Below are positions 51,243-62,439 of a DNA stretch of 64,000 nt, one piece after another. Below the pieces are notes generated by a model, which saw only the letters and a program-made list of their open reading frames with translations, was not told the origin of the DNA and did no database searches. A program made the position numbers and the translations under genes. Numbering within the stretch: the first letter of the stretch is position 1; each line of letters starts with the position of its first letter. The DNA lies in contig OX377204.1 in NCBI GenBank assembly GCA_947396885.1, positions 6,758,001-6,822,000 on the forward strand, written 5' to 3'. Origin of the DNA: Heligmosomoides polygyrus polygyrus. Its lineage: Eukaryota > Nematoda > Chromadorea > Rhabditida > Heligmosomidae.

Positions 51243-51636
51243 ATTCTCCTCTAAATCAGCAGATATTTATTTAGAGAAAATCGAACGTTTCAACGCCAAG
51301 CAATTATAGCGAACATTAAAAGACCTTTCACGGAAATGTTCGTGAGTTTAACACAGAAAGAATAACGATAAATAAACATTTCACGGAGTTTTGGAGCAAG
51401 CATAACGGGTCTATCCTAATCAGAAGGGTATCACGAGAAAAGCGAAACAATTGTAGACAGGGAGGACCTCAGCCAGATGGGAAATTTCAACGAAATTATC
51501 CTCTCATTGAGCAGTTCACGGTGTGATCTTCGTAGACTGTCTGCGTTTTCAGACAATTCCTTGCTCACACAGTATGCACCTATATTTCATTTTAATTCTC
51601 TCGCAGCATTTCCGTGATTTAAACAAGCAACATATT

Positions 51637-51945
51637 ACATGGGGCGCATGGAGCGCAGTCGGAGGAGGCGCCTGCTGTCACCTGCACCCGATACCAGGTT
51701 CCTGGTTCGGATTTCCCGCCCAAGCCAACCAAGTGTTCCATCCCTCCGAGGTCGGCGAATTGGTATCAGACTTGTCTGGGAAGGATAAAGCGCTGACTTG
51801 TTCATCGGCTGGCCACCGCAAGTCATTGTATGGTCAAATACGCATTCAACACGCCTCCACAACATCCCGTAGAAATAGAATACGTGGCGCAACCCAAAAA
51901 GGAGTTGGGTTCCACCGTCTTTTATTCTTTATCCTTTATCCTAAC
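51637..51945 (+). mobile_element. tRNA-derived SINE copy
   Basis: Head ggggcgcatggagcgcagtc, B-box region, intact body and tattctttatcctttatcc tail. ACAT lies on both sides. It sits upstream of the ground-like gene's first exon. Confidence 0.85.
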
Positions 51946-52021
51946 ATGTTATATGATAGAAGAACAGGAAAGTCATGGAAAGTTGCCTAACCCCTACGTT
52001 TTTGAGAGGCATCTTATAATA

Positions 52022-53293
52022 CAGGGTGTCAATATAATATAAATGTATACACTGTTTGAAAGGTGATAACTTTGTTCATAGTAAGGGTACTGAAGAAGTT
52101 AAGGGCTCACACGGCAGCTTAAGAGAATAGAAATTTTCTATCATATAAGTGGCATGGAATGCGCCATGCACTCATCTGAAATTTCACATTTACACTCGAT
52201 TGATTGTGTTTCGCTTGAATATATTTTCTTATAGTTTTTCACAAAGTGGTTGTTTTGATTGATATGTGCTTATTTTAGAGTTCAAAACTTAATTACACTT
52301 TATAGCTTGCGAAAAATGGAGAGTATTCTAAAAAATAAAGGTGCTATGAGAAGGGTTGTAACATTGATCCTCGTAAGGCATTTGGAGATATTTGAGACTC
52401 ACTTAAAAGCGCAGGGCGACGGGATTACTGTGGCCTGCAAATAGTCAAGATTGCGCCATGCTCCTGCCTGAAACCTCGCATTCCAGACTCGATTGGTTGT
52501 GCATGGCCTGATTGCTTGTTACAATCTTGTTGATACTTGGTCACATTAACCTGTGCTGCGCTTCTTTTACGTTTTAAACTTGACAACCTCGTGAAAGACA
52601 CGTTGCATGCGAGTTTGTTGATAGCATGATTTAAATGTGAGCAGGAGCCGCATTTTACAGGACGAATTCTGTGGACGAATGAAGCAACATTTAAGCTGAA
52701 TGGAGAGGTTAATTGGCATAACTACAGCTACTGGGCGGCTAAAAACGTTAAAGGAAACACTGCACAGGTTGATCTGGCCGAGTAGTAACAAGATGGCATC
52801 AAGCATTCAGCCCATGCACAGTCAATCGAGTCTGGAATGCAAGTTTCAGGCGTGTGCATGGCGCAATCTTGACTGTTTGCACGCCACAGGATTCTCGTTA
52901 CCCTGCGCTTGCATATGAGTCTCAAATGTCCTCAAAACTTTACCAGCAGCAATGCTAGAACCTTTCAATCAGCTCCTGCAATTGTTTTGAATACTCTCCA
53001 TTTTTCGCAAGCTATAATGTGTAATTGAGTTTTGAACTCTAAAATAAGCACAAATCAATCGAAACGGCTACTTTGTGAAAATTATAACATATATAATTCA
53101 AGCAAGCGAAACACAGCCAATGGAGTGTGAAATGGAAGACTTTAGACGAGTGCATGTCGCATTCCAAGCCACTCATATGTCAGAAAATTTATATTTTCTT
53201 AAGCTTTCATAAGATCCTTTAACGTCTTCAGTACCTTTACTATGAACAAAGTTATCATTTTTCAAATAATGTATACATTTTTGAGATACCCTG
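52022..53293. mobile_element. 1.27-kb foldback element with transposase relic in loop
   Basis: The ends CAGGGTGTC... and ...GATACCCTG lie between TA dinucleotides (52020-52021 and 53294-53295). The arms 52022-52520 and 52790-53293 are inverted and diverged. The loop near 52655-52750 (+) reads ILWTNEATFKLNGEVNWHNY, a block of Tc1-like DDE transposases around the second acidic residue. The element looks like a transposon reduced to a long foldback. Confidence 0.7.
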
Positions 53294-53319
53294 TATATTT
53301 CATTAAAAAATGCATATTA

Positions 53320-54079
53320 CAGGGTGCGTAAAAAGTATGGACGCACCTACGTTTTGATTCAGCTCCAGCTTTCTCTTTCTACCTCTCTAGGTTTTTGTGT
53401 GTTATTTTTGTTGTCTGTGTTGTGCTCAAAAAACACTCACGAAAAAACTGAAGAAACACGATCGTCATCGTTACGGTGGCCCTTTTTTTGTCTGTTACCC
53501 AGAGAGCTGAATACTTCCTTAACAAGAGAATTAGGCGCTGTTCGAAACGGTTGGTGAGGAAAGAGGTCAGCAACCCAAACGTCAGCCACGGCTCTGTCAT
53601 AACAGATGATGATTACAAGAGGTTCACGCACGTTAACGTTCAAATCCGAAATTATCAACCTCTGTCCGATAACGGTAAACAGATAACGCGCGCAGGTGTA
53701 GACAGCTTCTCAGACGAGAACAGCTTAAACAAGAATCCGCTGGATTACTTTTTTTAGGCGATTTTGGAGAATGAGGTCTGGGCTACTTTCAACAGAAGTG
53801 ACCAGTCGCACAAGGCTACCCTGTTCAAAGCACGGAACGAAATGCAAGCAAGTGTTTGCGGCGCGTGCTCATGAATTTTTCCGTCGTTTTCGCTCCTGTA
53901 TTCACAGTAAAGGAGCCAATGTCAATTACGAGTTATTCTGTCATGTTTGCAAGATCATTTTCTATATTTATATCTAATGAAATATCTATTTATTATATCT
54001 AATGAATATTTTAAAACTTACTGCGCAATACTATTTCCACAACCGTCATTTAGTGCGTCAATACCTTTTACGCACCCTG
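53320..54079 (+). mobile_element. Deleted mariner-like element, 760 bp
   Basis: The ends CAGGGTGCGTAAAAAGTAT and ATACCTTTTACGCACCCTG are inverted, with TA at 53318-53319 and 54080-54081. The interior frame ends in LNKNPLDYFF, the block holding the third catalytic Asp of a mariner transposase, then continues out of frame. Most of the catalytic domain is lost. It starts 25 bp after the foldback at 52022-53293. Confidence 0.75.
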
Positions 54080-54099
54080 TATTGTCTAATGCAGCAAAA

Positions 54100-54580
54100 C
54101 CTTCTACCTATCGTAGACACTAAAATGGCGAAGATGTACGGTCAGACCCGATACATTTGCTCTCTTCCAGTGCCTTAAGATTGCCTACGACATGGATCTG
54201 TCTAGTTTTTAAGATTTTGAAGGGGTCATGGTTCCTCATTTTCACTGCGCATTAAAAAGCTGCGAGAGCAGCAAGTCTCTAGTGTAAAGATCTGTTTCGA
54301 GAGGTCTGAACACACAAAAGGTAAGGACGTAGACACAAGAGGCGGGAAATCTGCATTTTCTTCAGCAGGTTACGTCGTGCACAACGTTGCAGAACTGTAT
54401 CCGCTTTTCAATCGAGGTGTTTGAAATTTTGCAGCGAAATAGGTTGTAAAGATCGCCTCTGTTGATGAATTAAGTCACGCTTTCTTGGTTTTCGAAGTGA
54501 CGCAACGCAGAATGGAACAGAAAGAATTCGAGGTAAAAATGACTTCAAGACATGATATCGTTATAGAACAGAATAACTGT
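54100..54580. other. Nothing recognised
   Basis: No exon, RNA or paired repeat seen between the mariner remnant and the MITE at 54583. Confidence 0.35.
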
Positions 54581-54582
54581 CC

Positions 54583-54747
54583 AGGGGCTGGATTCATCAA
54601 GGACTAACCCACGGGTATAGGGAGTAGAGATACCCACGATGAAGTCTGCGTCTCTGACTCTCACCTTATCTCTACCTGACTCTTATCTTATCTCTACCCC
54701 TTATACCCCTTATACCCACGTGTTTAATTGTTTATGAATCCTACTTC
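54583..54747. mobile_element. MITE, GGGGCTGGATTCATCAA ends
   Basis: ggggctggattcatcaagga at the left and gtttatgaatcctacttc at the right; the interior is acccacgggtat and many ctctaccc/ttatacccc repeats. It is related to 1284-1634. Confidence 0.55.
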
Positions 54748-55589
54748 AGAATAACACGCTGAAGGGCGTCATGGTAAGATGTATTCTATCCACATTCCAT
54801 TGTCTCCTCAAGAAGCTTTTACTGTTGCGGACTTCGGAGTTTTTTCTTATCTCTCTAGGAACTATTCAAATTGGAATCTAGGAAAGCTTTGACTTCCGCT
54901 GAAAAAAAAAACAGAAAATTTCAGATTTTTACTCATCTTTGATGACCGAAGCTTTTTAGGATTTGGCATGGTATTTGTGGCTCTAATACGGGGAAGAATG
55001 AGCAGTAAGAAGGCCAGGCGACTACCCTGCAGGATTTGCCACGGGTTCTACTTCCACGGGATGTCGTGAAGGCACTTTGAATGCGTATATGATTTGTCTA
55101 AAGATTTGATATGACTGGTCGATGAATAAGTCAGCGTAATAGCATTCCAGACGAGTCTGATGCCAATTCAGCGACACAGGAGGGATGGAATTTCTTTGGA
55201 AATACTCACGTTTGAAACATGGATACAGCTAAAAAGCTATCATTGACCTACTGCTACTATTATACAACAACGGATCCACAATAACCTAATACTTCGTCTT
55301 CGGAAGTGCTAGTCCTACTAGCCGTGCACTTTCTTCGACAGAACGTTCCCCTCGAAAGTATCGCGACTCGAACTGTGTTAGAGCACGCGTGCTGGATAGG
55401 TACCTAGTGTATAGGTTGGCCACATGTTCAGCTTCCTCAGCTACTTTTGAGTGCACTCGTTGGGTCACCTGGTGATCCCTCATCTGATCCATCAAGTATT
55501 GAACTGAGGGGACTGCCTTCCAAAGCTTTTGCCCGCCGTACGAAGTTCCCCGACAATTCGTCTGAAGGCAGTGAACGCCGTCTTTTCAA

Positions 55590-55720
55590 CAACTGTCGCC
55601 ATGCTCAAACTTGGGTGATTAAACCGAACTCTTCGTTGGCCTGGGCGGGAAATCCCAACCAAGAGCCTTGTGTCGGGTGCACTTCTCATCCCACTGCGCT
55701 ACACGTTTCCAAGTGAAAGT
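55590..55720 (-). mobile_element. SINE head fragment
   Basis: The minus strand reads cgtgtagcgcagtgggatg, tgcacccgacacaagg, a B-box-like word and gcccaggccaacgaag. Only the ~125-bp tRNA-derived head is present. Confidence 0.7.
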
Positions 55721-55896
55721 GTATTCGCCAAAAAGCTTAGCCCTCTCGCTTCAGGACCAACATGTACAATAACATTTGGTTGAATTGTAACTAGCGGAGG
55801 TTGGACCTGCGCTAGGTTATGTCATGGTCAGACCACTACTTCAAACCATCTACAGAAGGCAAGGTACATAGAGGACGAAGAGTGTCGACGCTCTTA

Positions 55897-57310
55897 CAGG
55901 GTGCGTCATAAATATGGTCACTTTTTTCGCGCGTTATTTTTTGTATTCATTTATAGACGTTTTTATGTTTTCACTGCTTTTTTTCGGATTCTACGTGTCA
56001 TGTCAATAATACGTAGTGTTTTTTGCATTTCCACACTGCTTCTTACAGAAGTAGTAAATCTTGTTCTCAAAGAGGCGCAATCTTGGATGGGCAGGACTTT
56101 CTGCTCCGAACATCGCTCGTCTGCTGAAGCTGCACAGGAGGACAGTCTGTTGCTCTGTGGCACGTAATTCTCTTGTTAATCGTCCCCGACCTGGCCACCC
56201 GGTATCCGTAGCTACGAGCAGTCTTCGAAAAATCGTGCAAGAATAAATCAAGCGGAATCCAGGCCGCAGCATGAGAAAGATGGCATCCGAGCTCAAGTTA
56301 TTGGCTAGGCCAATAAGGCGTATTGTTAAGAATGAACATGGTCTATACTCTTGCAAGTTTCGTCAACTGCACGGACTGACGCCCTTTCATTCTTTCTTGG
56401 AATTCTACGTGCCATCTTAACCGTATGCAGTGTTTTTTGCATCTCCACACTGCTTCTATCAGAAATGGTAAAGTCTTGTTGTGAAAGAGGCGCAGTCTTG
56501 GATCAGAGAAGGGCAGGACCATACGACAGTCTATCGCTCTGTGGCACGTAATTCTCTTGTTAATCGTCCCCGACCTGGTCACCCGGTATCCGTAGCTACG
56601 AGCAGTCTTCGAAAAGTCGTGAAAGAATAAATCAAGCGGAATCCAGGCCGCAGCATGAGAAAGATGGCATCCGAGCTCAACGTATCGTCTACGAAGAATG
56701 AACTTGGACTATCCCCCTACAAGTTCCGTCAACTGCACGGACTGACGCCTGCACAGATGGAAGGAAGAAGAAAAAATGTCCAGGACTCGAGCAGTACGAC
56801 CACTGCACGACGCTGTTCACCGATGAGAAAGATCTCTCAATTGAGCAGTATTTTCTCGCAGTCTATTGGCTGAATGTGGTGAGGATGCAGATAGAAAAGG
56901 AATAATCGTTCACAGAAGACTCATGCAGCTTCACTGTTGTCTATGTAAATGACATTTTAAAGAAGGAGCTGCTTCCCTGGACTCAGGAACACTTTGGAAA
57001 TACAGCATGGACTTTTCAACAGGGCGGTGCACCCGCTCATAAGTCCAAGAAGACTCAGGAGTGGTGCGCGAGAAATCTTCCAATCTTCATCACTGCTTCT
57101 GAATGGGCGGCAAACTCGCCAGATTTGAATGTTATGGAATACTGCGTTGGTCTGCTCTGGAGGAAAAAGCCTGCGCTAAAAGGCGCACTACGATTCGAGG
57201 ACTGAAATCTTCAATGGAAAAAACATTGAAGGAAATTCCGCAAGCAACCCTGCTTGCGGCCGTTGAGTCCTACCCTAAGCGTCTGCAGGCTGTCATTCTT
57301 ACCAGCGGAA
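55897..57310 (+). mobile_element. Dead mariner-like element with internal duplication
   Basis: It starts CAGGGTGCGTCATAAATATGG after TA (55895-55896), related to the ends of 53320-54079. Frames give NRPRPGHPVSV, RNPGRSMRKMASEL, LHGLTPAQ, then WTFQQGGAPAHKSKKTQEW (second acidic block), WAANSPDLNVMEYC (third) and AVESYPKRLQAVI at the end. The N-terminal region occurs twice in tandem (about 55985-56385 and 56390-56755). The right terminus is missing where the RTE fragment begins. Many frameshifts. Confidence 0.8.
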
Positions 57311-57329
57311 ATCATCACCTGTATCACCT

Positions 57330-57605
57330 GTATCAAGTGTCGTCCCGTTGATCATCGACTTGCTCGAACGGGCGCCAGCAGCGTCTCCATTCGTCCCTCT
57401 CATGTGCCAGAGTGCTCCAATGGATCCTCCTCGCTCGAGGGCCACGAAGAGTCATATTGGTCGTTTAGGGCTTTCACGAAGAAGTCCGATTAACGCGTTG
57501 GTGGGCGTCCTGGTGTTCTCTTGACATCCCGCGGAATGCAGTGCAGGGTATCTGCGGAGCGCATTACGTGGCCGGCCCACCTAATTTTCGATGATGTTAG
57601 TAAAT
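57330..57605 (-). pseudogene. RTE-type LINE 3' end
   Basis: The minus strand carries KIRWAGHVMR, then IPRDVKRTPGRPPTR, KALNDQYDSS-like text and the tail with repeated ggtgatacag. It seems to have landed on the 3' end of the mariner-like element at 55897-57310. Confidence 0.75.
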
Positions 57606-57609
57606 TGTT

Positions 57610-58420
57610 GAAGAAGTTTCGCTGTTTACTGATAACTTCCGCGCGAGTAATTCGCTTTTTATTGAGTGACCATATCGATGGTGCACCTTGCAATGACAGA
57701 CGCATTGCCTTCGTCGCCGAGAGGTCGACCTCTTCAGATCAAGGCTCACTCAGCTGCGCCACTGGCTTCTAAACCGGCACTATTAGTGCGCTTACAATCG
57801 AGATAGCTAGAAAGTTATGATGGCTGCTATCACAAGAGCCGGCTTGTCGCACGTGACCGGTTCGGCGCCAGACGAACGATGTCGGCGGATCTCCAATGCC
57901 GCCGCCGAACGAGAGCATCCGCTCATACCGAAGCCCCAAGAGTTTTTTGCAGATAACCTAGGCCCTGGTGGAGCTTCGTGTGAACGATTGCTCGGAAACG
58001 AAACGAGTGCCATAGTGACTAAGTGCCTTTGTCCAGGGGAACTTGAAGGGAAGGCTTGGCCTTTTACGACTTGCAAAGGTTAGCAATTAGTTCCATTGTC
58101 ATAGTCGTCAACTCTGAAGGTGAAGATGGTTTTCGAAGAACTGACGTCTTTTACGCAAGCGTTTCGCACTTGAAGTCCTAGAAGTGGCGGTCACGAAATC
58201 GAGAAGACTTATTACTCTTTGATGGATTGTTCTCGTATTTCAACACTTGAGGTACGGGATAGTGTTCTGTGGCAATGCTGTATTACACCCGGTTCGGGCG
58301 TCAGAAAACGGACAATCATCTCGGAAAGCTTGTATGGCACAGTCGGTCCAAGAACGGGTTGAGAAGGAGGTCTTAACAGGCTTTTTTATCCTTTAGTAAT
58401 TAGCGGTAACTAATAGTAAA
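57610..58420. other. No supported feature
   Basis: A frame open on both strands (57807-58083) lies here, but I recognise no domain. GGCCCTGG and CCAGGGG words near 57961 and 58033 could be remains of element ends. Confidence 0.3.
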
Positions 58421-58422
58421 TG

Positions 58423-58705
58423 ATAAAGGACAGCGTTATTCAAACCCTTTTTGGGATGCGCCATGCATTCTACTTCTTCTACTTCTACGGGATGTCGTGG
58501 AGGTGATTTGAATGCGTAGTTAGCCATACAATGACTTGCGCTAGCCAGACGGTGAACAATTCGGCGCTCTATCCTTCCCAGAGAAGTCTGGTACCAATTC
58601 ACCGACCCCGGAGTGATGGAAGGCTTGGTTGGCCTAGGCGAACCAGGAACCTAGTATCGGGTGCATTCGACCGTCGGCACCTCCTTCAACTTCGCTACAT
58701 GCACT
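58423..58705 (-). mobile_element. tRNA-derived SINE copy
   Basis: On minus: head catgtagcgaagttgaaggag, gcacccgatactagg, body, and a tail ending tgtcctttatcattt. Somewhat diverged, full length. Confidence 0.8.
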
Positions 58706-58910
58706 CAAATAATAAAAAATATTAATAAAAAATAGTAAATACGATGACCGGACAAGGGTGTCTGTGCAGATTTGCAAAAAGTGTATCACGTATTCCATAG
58801 CTCGACTATGTCAGTGATTCCTATAGGCATGCAAGTTGTCCTTTTTCTGCAATGCGTGTTCGGTATTCTTTCTGTTTCTCCATCCTATTTCAACAAGAAT
58901 ATTGTCTTAA

Positions 58911-58942
58911 CCTAATAAATAAATAAATAAATAAATAAATAA
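58911..58942. repeat. (AATA)n microsatellite
   Basis: About seven units of aata/ataa in a row. Confidence 0.9.
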
Positions 58943-59023
58943 AATTCTTCTCGCTAATGATTCAAATCAGTTTCTTTAAGCCTCAATTGGCTAGCACCGA
59001 GGATGTAAGCTGTTCGATCAAAC

Positions 59024-59100
59024 AGCGCCGGTGGTGTAATGGCGTAGAGCATTCCCGCTCGGTCAGAGGGAGGTGCGGGTTCGAATCCCGCTGGGCGCTA
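59024..59100 (+). tRNA. tRNA-like Pol III gene with non-standard anticodon arm
   Basis: The ends AGCGCC and GGCGCT pair. A T arm GCGGG-TTCGAAT-CCCGC and an A-box-like word (tggtgtaatgg) are present, and TTTT follows at 59105-59108, as a Pol III terminator would. The middle does not make a normal 5-bp/7-nt anticodon arm. The options are CCC/GGG with an 11-nt loop, or GAGC/GCTC with a 6-nt loop and a ~14-nt variable region. It could be a tRNA pseudogene or one of the long-variable-arm nematode (nev) tRNAs. Confidence 0.55.
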
Positions 59101-59227
59101 AAAGTTTTGATCGCAACAAAACATCGTTGTAACAGCTTACATCTTCTCACTAAATTTTGAAGACCATGTTAGGATCTATACCAGATTGTGACAGAAGGGT
59201 TTCGAAACCTTACGCAGCGAGTAACAA

Positions 59228-59475
59228 CGCGTGGAGTGCAGCCGGAGGAAGTGCGGGCTCTCGCATGCACCGGATACCAGGTTCCTTGTTCGGATTTCCC
59301 GCCCAGGCAAAGCAAGCCTTCCATCCCTCCGGGGTTAGTGAATTCGTACCAGAAGTGTCTGGGAAGGATAAAGCGTTGACTTGTTCATCGGCTGGCCACC
59401 CACCGCAAGTCATGGTATAGGACAGATACGTGGAAACAGAATGCGTGGCGCATCTCAAAAGGGATTGAGAAACGC
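59228..59475 (+). mobile_element. tRNA-derived SINE copy, internal deletion
   Basis: Head gcgtggagtgcagccggagg, ggttccttgttcggatttcc, and a body lacking about 25 bp after gtcatggtat; it ends gattgagaaacgcctctcc. Confidence 0.8.
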
Positions 59476-59479
59476 CTCT

Positions 59480-60095
59480 CCTTTCTCATTTTTTCATTAG
59501 TATTCTTTCATTGCGTTATGTCATGATGATAATGACTGATTTATGCATTAAACTGAAGGTAGAGGTTTGGCCTCAAAATCAAGGTGAATCTTCACAGAAA
59601 CAGGTGCAATCTTGGAAATTTTCACATTTTCGCTATCTCCACCATCCACGTCCAACGCACTTTTGTTCTTAGGCCATTCTGTCGCGAATAATTTTTCCGT
59701 CGAATTTTCTAACAAACCGCTCATTTTCGTTCGGAGCCGCTAGTTACCGTCCCTGCCGAGGCGATTGGTTGGTCATAGAAACGCGATCTTCTGGGCGGTC
59801 AGCTGCGACGGAAAGTTGAACGTTCACGGGAAAGCAGGTATTTTTCCCAGAAAAAAGAAAAGGTCAATCCCATAGCGCCTGCTAGGAGGAGGAAGCGGTC
59901 TGTTCGATGTTAAATTCCTTCGTTATTCACTTGAAGGAGAAGATTTGGAGGTGCACAAGCATCTAGTTCCCTCTTAGTCTTCTCCACTAAATATCAGCTA
60001 CACTAGAACTCCTGGTAGACGTGAACAAGAGTACGTGGCCTTAAATCTGATAAAAATATTCTTTATTTATTTATTTATTTATAGGTCTATGGCAG
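59480..60095. other. Nothing recognised
   Basis: There is only a short TTTA repeat near 60062-60082; no gene or element seen. Confidence 0.35.
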
Positions 60096-60097
60096 CA

Positions 60098-60247
60098 CGC
60101 GACAAGGATAAGGATAAGGATAAAGTACGGCGTTAGTCAATCCCTTCTAGGATGCGCCAGCGCATTCTACTTCTACGGGATATCGTGGAGACGACATGAA
60201 TGCGTATTTGGCCCATACAATGACTTGCGGTGGCCAGCCGATGAACA
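60098..60247 (-). mobile_element. SINE 3' half, cut by assembly gap
   Basis: On minus the body ends tgcgctggcgcatcctagaa, gggattgactaacgccgtac, with a tatccttatccttatcc tail. The 5' half disappears into the N run. Confidence 0.85.
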
Positions 60248-60447
60248 NNNNNNNNNNNNNNNNNNNNNNNNNNNNNNNNNNNNNNNNNNNNNNNNNNNNN
60301 NNNNNNNNNNNNNNNNNNNNNNNNNNNNNNNNNNNNNNNNNNNNNNNNNNNNNNNNNNNNNNNNNNNNNNNNNNNNNNNNNNNNNNNNNNNNNNNNNNNN
60401 NNNNNNNNNNNNNNNNNNNNNNNNNNNNNNNNNNNNNNNNNNNNNNN
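60248..60447. other. Assembly gap (200 N)
   Basis: Exactly 200 undetermined bases. Translations across it are meaningless. The gap lies between a SINE and a Penelope-like element. Confidence 1.
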
Positions 60448-60479
60448 CGAAGCAACACAGTGCATTTAATATTAATTCG

Positions 60480-61400
60480 TTGCCCATCCGGCCATTTCGT
60501 TGCCTTGGATCTGAAAATGGGATCTGGGCGTGGTGCAAATGCGCGGGAAAACAAAATATGTCTCCAGTTACCCTTTATTTCTGAGGAGATCACGGCAGCT
60601 GTACGTCTATGCCTGGTGCGAGCAATTTTGGGCGATGATGTTGTGCTGGTCAACATACCAGGACACAACATCAAGCGACTGCTAGTTCGCAATAGGCTTT
60701 ACGATCGCTCATGTATAGCGAGAGACTGCGTGATCTGCCCTTATGGAAGGAGTGGAGACTGTGCGCAGAAAGGTGTGGTTTACCAAATTCAGTGTTTAAG
60801 CAGTGGGGAGCTATATATTGGGGAAACAGGGAGAGCGCTAAGCGTTCGTATCAGGGAACATCTTGCTGTAAGGAAAAGCGTAGTTTAGTAACCCCACTCG
60901 GTAAACATCGAGTGGATGTCCATCACGGAGACGATTTTAATTTAAATGCACTGTGTTGCTTCGTGAAAGTGAGATCGGTCCCAGAAAGGTCCTAGAGGCC
61001 TTCTGGATCCGCGAGCGTAATCCAACAATGAATAACCGAAGTGAGTGCATTTCGATCACCAGTGAGTTTTTGCCGTTTATCCCGCTGTGCGAACTCTGAG
61101 ACCGTGCAATCTATACACTTAACATCAGTATGGATCAGCAGTTGGTAGGTCTCAGTTGCTCAATGGTATTAGTGTAGCTGAGCACTACCTCAGTACTTGT
61201 GGAACAACGGTGAGTTCGGCTTGCTTCAGTAGGATTCCGCTTGACACTCGTAGGAAATATTGAAACTGACAGAGCTGGAGAAGGACGTTTTTGCCGAAAT
61301 GAGTGTCTGGTCTTAGGTTTCGAACTTCTTTCAGGCCTTTGAAAACGACGAAGTTGTCGAAACGTCGGCCGAATAAAGTTGTTCCACTATAACAATACCT
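60480..61400 (+). pseudogene. Penelope-like element, GIY-YIG endonuclease and tail
   Basis: An open frame through 60888 gives RLLVRNRLYDRSC, CVICPYGRSGDC, VVYQIQC, ELYIGETGRALSVRIREHL, the nuclease part of a Penelope ORF with its zinc-knuckle-like Cys pairs. After a frameshift, KVLEAFWIRERNPTMNNRSE and ITSEFLPFIPLCEL finish it near 61100. The tail ends with a hammerhead-like motif at 61333-61372. The reverse transcriptase would lie in or beyond the gap. It is not the same copy as 30930-32660. Confidence 0.8.
61333..61372 (+). ncRNA. Hammerhead-like motif in Penelope tail
   Basis: cctttgaaaa (degenerate CTGANGA), hairpin ACGAC-GAA-GTTGT, CGAAAC, then gtcggccgaataaag. The 3' half matches the motif at 7672-7712; the 5' core box is mutated. 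Confidence 0.45.
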
Positions 61401-61798
61401 GCGTGGCACAGAAGCATTAAGACTACTCTCGCAATATGCCCAGGTTTTATGAAAACCGAACATGGAGGATAAACTAAACAATGTAAGATAACTAAATAAT
61501 AACAAACCAATATAAAAGACTCGTTGATAACTATCAACGATTCTTTTACATTTGTTATAATATTGGCGAGTACCGTAAGAGGAACCTTAGAGAACCCTAT
61601 GCTTTGCATTCCGACTGTAGAACCACTAATACTAATAAGCTAACATCAGCCCTTCTGACCTACAGGCTTCTCAAGGAGTTCAGATTGTTGCTTGAGGATC
61701 AAGACCTGGAAAAGTGTCTGTGTGTAACCCTGTGAAAGCGCTATTGCTGAATAAACTCCATTAATACGATGAAGCGATTTCTCTGTTGCTGATTGTTT
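61401..61798. other. Nothing recognised
   Basis: AT-rich, with no exon or paired ends that I can support. Confidence 0.35.
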
Positions 61799-61832
61799 AT
61801 TATTATTATTATTATTATTGTTATTATTGTTA
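61799..61832. repeat. (TTA)n microsatellite
   Basis: About ten TTA units with two interruptions (ttg). Confidence 0.9.
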
Positions 61833-61929
61833 TTTGTTGAAGGACATTTGCAAGATTGTTATTTCTGTATTCAATGAGCTGCTTTTTCTAGACAAATAGG
61901 CTTTCAAATATAAGTAAATAAATGAAATT

Positions 61930-62035
61930 TGGTCTCTGACCCTGAAAGAAGGAAGATTTCGTTGGTCTGGACGGGAAACCCTGAACCAAGTGGCTGGATG
62001 CACAGCCCTCGTCCCACTGAGCTACCATACGCCGT
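61930..62035 (-). mobile_element. tRNA-derived SINE head, third type
   Basis: On minus: atggtagctcagtgggac (A-box-like) and ggttcagggtttcccgtcc (B-box-like), followed by agaccaacgaaatcttcc, which parallels the aggccaaccaagccttcc body of the main SINE. It is probably a related but older subfamily. Confidence 0.5.
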
Positions 62036-62084
62036 TACGGCAGCATCCCAAGCCACAAGCAACCCATTCATCAATATTGTCGAA

Positions 62085-62245
62085 GAGGAGGGATAACGAA
62101 CGATCTGACACTCTTCGGGTCCATCGAGCGAGGAGGTCCGATTGGAGCACTCTGGCACGAGACAGGGACGAATAGAGACGACGCTGTGAGCGCCCGCTCG
62201 AACAACTCGATGATCAATGATACGACAGATGATACAGGTGAGAAT
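62085..62245 (+). mobile_element. RTE-type LINE 3' end fragment
   Basis: The conserved words ggagcactctggcacgagac and cagggacgaatagagacgac, then cgcccgctcgaa and a gatgatacaggtgag tail, match the end of 18578-19400. The fragment is about 160 bp. Confidence 0.75.
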
Positions 62246-62439
62246 TTCCTCCGATGCAAGAAGCCACTAGAAAAGAGAAGCTCTGGACCTTTTCGGACCG
62301 TGTCCAGTTTGAACGGATGAATAAAGGAAGACGAAGGAGAGAAAAAGAGGTGATAAAGCCACCGTCCGTTCAAGCCTCTAAAAGCCCTCAGTAGGCTCAG
62401 ACGGAAATGAGCAAGAAGCCATTGTAGGCGACACCGGTG

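Noticed and set aside
57807..58083. Open frames on both strands
   Set aside because: No recognised domain, no splice signals and repeat-like edge words; insufficient to call a gene.
60133..60888. Long ORFs through the N run
   Set aside because: Runs of undetermined bases are read as open. Only the part after 60448 has real codons, and that part is the Penelope endonuclease.
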